Origin: Mauremys mutica
Lineage: Eukaryota; Chordata; Testudines; Geoemydidae
Reading direction: 5' to 3'
DNA length: 64,000 nt
Assembly: GCF_020497125.1 (NCBI RefSeq)
Contig: NC_059082.1
Span: 61,954,948-62,018,947 of the forward strand
The stretch's first letter is position 1. Each line of letters opens with the position of its first letter. Shown here one piece after another: positions 59,301 through 64,000 of this stretch. The position numbers and the translations under genes were made by a program. The notes below the pieces were generated by a model. It searched no databases and was not told the origin of the DNA. It saw nothing but the letters and a program-made list of their open reading frames with translations.

Positions 59301-59589
59301 TCAGCCTATTCCCTATAGCTTGTAGGGGAACACATTAGAAGACAACATCATCCAAACATCATAATGGATCCTCATTTAAATACATAAATGAGGGGGAAGA
59401 CTTTCAAAAGCACCGGAGGCAGTGAGCAGCACATGTCCCATTCCGTCATCTCATTGTAGGTCAGTGTGACTTTTGCTTCTAGTTCCTCTGCTTCTTGAAG
59501 ACGCTAACTGTTGTCATTTAGCTCAAGAGGCAGCTGCTGTGTTCACAGCACACACACACACACAGTTGGATAAAAAACAGAAAACGCTC
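56334..59589. other. 3.3 kb of mainly unique AT-rich sequence
   Basis: 56440-56590 has TTGTTTTTTGTTTTGGATTTT-like text of an unnamed repeat. 56930-56990 (ATATGCTAATTATATTGC, then CAATGATTGCATTTATT) is AT-rich with homeodomain-like words and no repeat match. A (CA)n run lies at 59549-59564. No exon or RNA gene was recognised. Confidence 0.35.
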
Positions 59590-59812
59590 TTTCTGCAAGG
59601 TCATGATATATCATGACTTTATTTCCTGAAATCTGGAACCTTAACACACAAGAACCAAAAAGAGAGAGAAGCAAAGCAGGATTCTCTCTCAGGCAAAGAG
59701 ACACAACTCAGCACACCTTGCTGTGGGAGGCCAGCTCTTTGCAGACTGACTGAGAGCTCCAATTTTGCTGCAGTGCTCCCTAGCCTGCAAGCAGGACCAG
59801 GAAACCCATTAT
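59590..59812 (-). repeat. LTR-like dispersed repeat, copy 2
   Basis: On the minus strand it carries CAGTCTGCAAAGAGCTGGCC, a TTGCTTCTCTCTCTTTTTGG tract, TTGTGTGTTAAGG and AATAAAGTCATG. These are the same words in the same order as 28985-29228. It abuts the 3' side of the Harbinger element. The class is unproven. Confidence 0.5.
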
Positions 59813-61173
59813 GTGCCTCTGGGCACCTAGCCACTCCGCTCCAGAGGATGGCCAAAGCAACAGAAGGCTGTCATTCGAAGAGTTTGATTTTTTGTGGCTA
59901 CAATAAGCAATGTGGCCTTATCCTTCCCTTCTCCCCCACCCACCCAGGCTACCTTGTCCGTTATCTCATTTTTTTAATTAATAAAGAGAACACATGGTTT
60001 CAAAACAATAGTTACTTTATTTCGAAGGGGGGAAGGTGGTTGGTTTACAGGGAATTAAAATTGACAAAGGGGGTGGGTTTTCATCAAAGAGAAACACACA
60101 CAACTGTCACACCGAAGCCTGGCCAGTCATGAAACTGGTTTTCAAAGCCTCTCTGATGCGCAGTGCGCCTTGCTGTACTCTTTTAATCGCTCTGGTGTCT
60201 GGCTGCTCAAAATCAGACACCAGGCGATTTGCCTCAACCTCCCACCCCGCCATAAACGTCTCCCCCTTACTCTCACAGATATTATGGAGCACACAGCAAG
60301 CAGTAATAACAATGGGCATGTTGGTCATGCCTAGGTCTGACCTAGTCAGCAAACAGCGCCAGTGAGCTTTTAAGAGTCCAAAGGCACATTCTACTACTAT
60401 TCTGCACTTGTTCAGCCTATAGTTGAACTGCTCCTTACTACTGTCCAGGCTTCATGAGCCATGGGAGCAAGGGGTAGGCTGGGATAGGTGCAACCACGCA
60501 GTGCTGCTGGCTGGGAGAGCAGCCTGAGGCAGAAGGCTCCAGCTTGCATGATTTCCAAGCAGGACTGATTCTCCATGAGATGAAACTTAAAGAAGAGAAT
60601 GACCTGGAGTCTTTGACTCCCATTCGGTGCTCTAAGAGGATAGCCATATCTGTCCAGGCGCCCCTGATCGACCTCACTGAGGTCTGCCAGGAGCTTCCAG
60701 GAAATGTACAACGGTTATCAGTCCTACTGCACCATCTGTTGCAAAGGCAAGGAGCTGCTGCTGTGTAGCAATGTAGTACCGCGTCTGCCAGCAGCACCGA
60801 GGAGATGTATGGTGATGGAGAGCTGAGCGGGCTCCATGCTTTCCGTGGTTTGGCATCTGCACGAGTAACCCAGGAAAAAAGGGGCAAAATGATTGTCTGC
60901 TGTTCCTTTCATGTAGGGAGGGGGGGCCTGACGACATGTACCCCAAACCACCTGTGACAATGTTTTTGCCCATCAGGCATTAGGAGCTTAACCCAGAATT
61001 CCAATGGGCAGCAGAGACTGCAGGAACTGTGGGATAGCTACCCACAGTGCACCGCTCTGTAAGTCGATCCTAGCCACATTAGTGAGGATGCACTCCGCTG
61101 ACTTAATGTGCTTGTGGGGACGTACACAACTGACTGTATAAAATCAACCTTATTTCGTAGTGTAGACATACCC
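59813..61173 (-). mobile_element. Internally deleted Harbinger transposon
   Basis: The 5' end in minus orientation reads GGGTATGTCTACACTACG, from 61173 downward, next to a TAA (61174-61176) of the kind used as a 3-bp target by PIF/Harbinger. Then comes a leader containing GCACTGTGGGTAGCTATCCC, a middle region with GACCTGGAGTC-type sequence in antisense, the transposase C-terminus (60107-60451), and a poly-A signal AATAAAGTAAC near 60008-60018. The 3' terminal inverted repeat is not visible; the left boundary was placed where similarity to the LTR-like repeat starts. The N-terminal two-thirds of the transposase is missing or scrambled. Confidence 0.8.
60107..60451 (-). pseudogene. Harbinger (HARBI1-like) transposase, C-terminal remnant
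   Basis: The open stretch of 114 codons after a stop at 60452-60454 contains NKCRIVVECAFGLLKAHWRC, the region holding the last acidic residue of the DDE catalytic triad (the E of VVE). Then comes MTNMPIVITACCVLHNICES, the conserved C-terminal block of Harbinger nucleases and of the vertebrate host gene HARBI1. The two upstream catalytic aspartates, the start codon and the DNA-binding partner gene are absent. It is clearly transposon-derived and not the host gene, since transposon leader and 3' signals surround it. It ends at a normal stop after TGQASV. Confidence 0.9.
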
Positions 61174-61451
61174 TAAGTGGTATAACTCTCCGCATTGTAG
61201 CGAGAAGTCCTGGTTGAGTCCCATCTGTGATGACCCAGCCAAAGAGGCATTACCCAAATCATATTAGGGTTTGAGGATGAAATTCTCTTCTTTCATCTGC
61301 TACCCAAAAAATACATTGAGAGTTGCAGAATGATAGACAGGCTGAGCATCGAGGATTGAAGTGTGTTTGTGTATATGTGGGATATGCTCATGTGGTGGAG
61401 AATTAACTATAATTTTCAAATTAATTGAATTTTAGAGTGTGAGAGATGAGC
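61174..61451. other. Unique sequence
   Basis: Nothing recognised. Confidence 0.35.
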
Positions 61452-61760
61452 TGGTGAAGGAGTATCCAGACCTATTGGTGCCCTTGGAGGGAGCCTGAAA
61501 AGCCCTACCACACCCCACTTCAGCAGGGATTTTAGGAGGAGGCCCTACCAAGCCAAGGATTGAGGGGCTAATTCCCAGAGGGAGTGCAAAGGGTCACTAC
61601 CAGCTGAGAACTGATTATATACAGCTGAATTCACTCAGACTTGTCACCTTTAAAAGAATGGCATTGTGCTTAGTTAGGAGTGGGGGTTGTGCTGACTGGA
61701 AGCCAAAGTAGAGGCTGCTGGGAAGGAGGATAGAGGAGTTACTCTGCAGGGCTAATGAAT
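61452..61760 (+). mobile_element. LTR-like fragment
   Basis: It begins TGGTGAAGGAGTATCC, similar to the starts at 20787 and 38046, and has a GATTATATACAGC TATA-like motif about 160 bp in. It continues in GA-rich text without coding remnants. The right border is unclear; the assignment rests on the resemblance of its start. Confidence 0.4.
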
Positions 61761-62403
61761 TTTTCTGTTTTTTTCTGTTTATTGATTGTCAAACTACATG
61801 GAAGGAATGCAGCTGGAAATAATCTCCCACAATAAACCTCTGTATGGGCATCTAAACTTGAACCTCCAGTTAATCTTTTAGATTTAGTGATGAATTTAAC
61901 AACCATAGTTCTAAAATCATTAGAATAAAATTTTATTGGTCTGGTTATCAGCTGAATTGCTCTGGCTAAAGCACGCACAGATCAAAAGATCATGCTCTGC
62001 TGCAATGAAGCATAACTTCAGATCCATTAACAATTGACTAGCATAGCCAATTAGGTCATGAGAGTTTATCTGGGGGAAGATGGTTTCATTGCTTCATGAA
62101 ATTTCCATAATATGAATTACCTTTGCGCTTGCCACCACCTCTTTTCTTGTTTTGATTCTCTAATTTCATTTCCTCTAAATAGTGACAGACCTTCTGATTT
62201 TCTCTTATTTATGACAAGCCAAAGATGACGTCAGTCTAAGTGGAGAAGGTAAAAGATGGAACAAAAAACACTGCATCAGTGCTTGATGGCATGCAGAAAA
62301 AACAATGCTGGCACCTGATTTAATAATTACACATCAATACTGGACTCCTTTGTAAAAAGAGGTTTTAGTTCAGGTAGAATTTACTGGGCTCAAAGCAAGA
62401 AAT
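61761..62403. other. Unique AT-rich sequence
   Basis: Nothing recognised. Confidence 0.35.
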
Positions 62404-62490
62404 CAGTGGGTAAAATTATATGGTCTGTGTTGTGCAGGAAGTCAGACTAGATGAGAATAGTGATCCCTTCTGGCTTAAAATCTATGAATC
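62404..62490 (+). repeat. CR1/L3-type LINE 3' end
   Basis: GTGGGTAAAATTATATGGTC, GTGTTGTGCAGGAAGTCAG, ACTAGATGAGAATAG and CCCTTCTGGCTTAAAATCTA are the sense form of the element at 22105-22215, ending at ATGAATC. Only the 3' UTR end is present. Confidence 0.7.
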
Positions 62491-63394
62491 CTGTGACTGG
62501 GCCCCTGGGTAGCATCCCATTTTCTGCTTTTGTAAAGTGAAAATCACTTTTTAGTGCCTTAATCTGCCTTTCATTAACAGTAAAAGTTCACAAAGTACAT
62601 TGGTGAATGGCTTTTTACCTCTCCTGTCTTTTCAGGGGTATTGTTAAAAAATCAAAAGTTGCTGGTTTCATTTTCTGCTGAATTTTTCACACTTTTTTTT
62701 GTCCAGAGAACAAACCTGAGACCCAGCAGTTCCATAAAGTACTTGTTCATGCACAGAGACTCCTCTCCTAGTAGTAGCAGTAAAGCATTAGCCTTGGGAA
62801 TCATTATCTCAACACCTGCAATGGCTGCTGCTGCTAAATCTGCCACTAATGCTCAGCAGTGCCAGGGTGATTTCAGATACCAGCCAGCCTAGGCTAATAT
62901 TGCCAAAGTGATTTCAAATACCAGCCAGCCCATGTTATTCACATTTGAGTGGTTTTAAAATATCAGCTCTTGCAGTAGACTCAAACTAGCACCACATAAT
63001 TGTTTTTAATAGATGTGGCAATGTCATCCAAGAAAGGTTTGAAGTGTAACAAAACCTCTGGGCTGCAAATGTTGAACTGATCACCACACTCCAGTTAGAT
63101 CACACAAAAGCGATCTTCTTTCTGGAGAAAAAGTGCTGGGTCCAAACATGCTGCAGTCTATTTTATTGTTAAGAGGAATTTAACTGTACTTTAATCCTTC
63201 TTGTCAGTCACCAGGCCATCAACCTCTTATAATTTGCTTACATGTTCATCAACTACTCAGTACTTTTTACAGCCATATAAATACATCTTCCCTGTAAGCT
63301 GAGAGTGGGATTTTCAAACTCTTCCTGGTCCAGAGAAGAGGAGAGCGAGAGTAGTAAAGTTTTCTAAAAATACCTATGTAAGATGCACCATACT
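62491..63394. other. Unique sequence
   Basis: A CTGCTGCTGCTAAATC-type triplet run lies near 62820-62840. No repeat or exon was recognised. Confidence 0.35.
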
Positions 63395-63597
63395 TATTAG
63401 CCAGGATGGACGGGAAGGGTGTCCCTAGCCTCTGTTTGCCAGGAGCTGGGAATGAGTTACAAGAGATGGATCACTTGATGATTACCTGTTCTGTTCATTC
63501 CCTCTGGAGCACCTGGCATTGGCCACTATTGGAAGACAGGATACTGGGCGAGATGAACCTTTGGTCTGACCCAGTATGGCTGTTCTTATGTACTTAG
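63395..63597 (+). repeat. CR1 LINE 3' UTR fragment
   Basis: GATTACCTGTTCTGTTCATT, CACCTGGCATTGGCCACTAT and GACAGGATACTGGGCGAGAT then TCTGACCCAGTATGGCTGTT and CTTATGTACTTAG form the 3' UTR and terminus of a CR1 subfamily, the same 3' type as 29826-30595. It is strongly 5'-truncated and has no ORF part. Confidence 0.85.
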
Positions 63598-63623
63598 GAA
63601 TTTCACCAGTACTGATATCCCCA

Positions 63624-63740
63624 TCTTACAGATAAGGAAAAGGTTAAGTAGCTTGCCCATGATCACATCTAAAGTCAGTGGCAGAACAAAGTTCTGGTAA
63701 CTTCCAGTCCCAAATGTAATCCACTAGAGCAAAGAACCCT
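63624..63740 (-). repeat. MIR-type SINE fragment
   Basis: CCATCTTACAGATAAGGAAA, GTTAAGTAGCTTGCCCATG and GTCAGTGGCAGAACAAAG then AATCCACTAGAGCAAAG are a minus-strand MIR CORE and head. It follows the CR1 fragment closely but is a separate element. Confidence 0.75.
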
Positions 63741-64000
63741 CCAATCTTATCAGTAAGCAGATATTAGTCATCTCCCCCCACCACCGCCACGAAATAGATT
63801 ATTTAATATAGACTATATGGGAAAGGAAGACTTATAGGAAAGAGTTGTATGTACGAATAACAGTTCAGAGCATGACAAACACACACATTGAGCTAGATTT
63901 ACCTGCTGTGATGCAGTAAGGCATAATTTACATTCCTTGTGCCAAACACGACACTTCAATCCCAGTAGATTCAGCCGATGGGAGGGCAGTTGCTGGCACA
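63741..64000. other. Unique sequence to the window end
   Basis: Nothing recognised. Confidence 0.35.

Noticed and set aside
60107..60451. The host gene HARBI1
   Set aside because: Only the C-terminal part is present, and it is surrounded by a transposon leader, terminal sequence and a poly-A signal; the upstream catalytic residues are missing.
1..64000. Bacterial or viral genomic origin
   Set aside because: Gene density is essentially nil and the repeats (CR1, MIR, Cry-type SINE, hAT, Tigger and Harbinger MITEs) are those of an amniote genome.

Overview
This window is non-coding vertebrate DNA, most probably from a cryptodiran turtle. The main evidence is a tRNA-derived SINE with a CR1-like tail at 17984-18147 (+), with a 5'-truncated second copy at 26878-27037 (-). 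This is the layout of the turtle Cry/polIII SINE family. Supporting evidence is a set of CR1 LINE fragments, MIR-type SINE tails, and hAT, Tigger and Harbinger non-autonomous elements of the kind I associate with turtle genomes. I worked by reading only, so family names come from recognition, not from a database search.

I found no credible host protein-coding exon, tRNA, rRNA or other structural RNA gene. The longest open frames lie inside GC-rich transposons or are shadows of transposon proteins. The only protein-derived sequences are a CR1 reverse-transcriptase ORF in several broken frames (52584-53615, -), three more degraded CR1 fragments (15210-15600, 29826-30595 and a short sense piece at 52396-52498), and the C-terminal part of a Harbinger (HARBI1-like) transposase (60107-60451, -). 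The window is therefore intergenic or deep-intronic.

Layout: 1-7.7 kb is mostly unique AT-rich DNA with one hAT MITE (3535-3835), a fold-back element (5262-5412) and a palindromic MITE (6276-6539). A GC-rich 816-bp hAT element carrying a minisatellite lies at 7697-8512. From 8.5 to 25 kb the sequence is mostly unique, with MIR/L2-type tails, a decayed CR1, the Cry SINE, small fold-back repeats, a retrocopy-like 3' end and an LTR-like element at 20787-21347. From 25.3 to 30.6 kb lies a repeat-dense block with a MITE inside another repeat, a SINE inside an LTR, a Tigger MITE and a CR1. From 31 to 50 kb the repeats are sparser: LTR-like elements, fold-backs, a Tigger element with a hAT inside it, and a third hAT type at 47063-47427. 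From 52.4 to 61.8 kb come two CR1 pieces in opposite orientation, two hAT MITEs with perfect 8-bp target duplications, an LTR-like repeat, a deleted Harbinger element and another LTR-like element. The last 3 kb hold CR1 and MIR tails.

No operon-like or system-like arrangement exists. The genuine biological content is a record of transposition: nested insertions give relative ages, and several target-site duplications are still readable.
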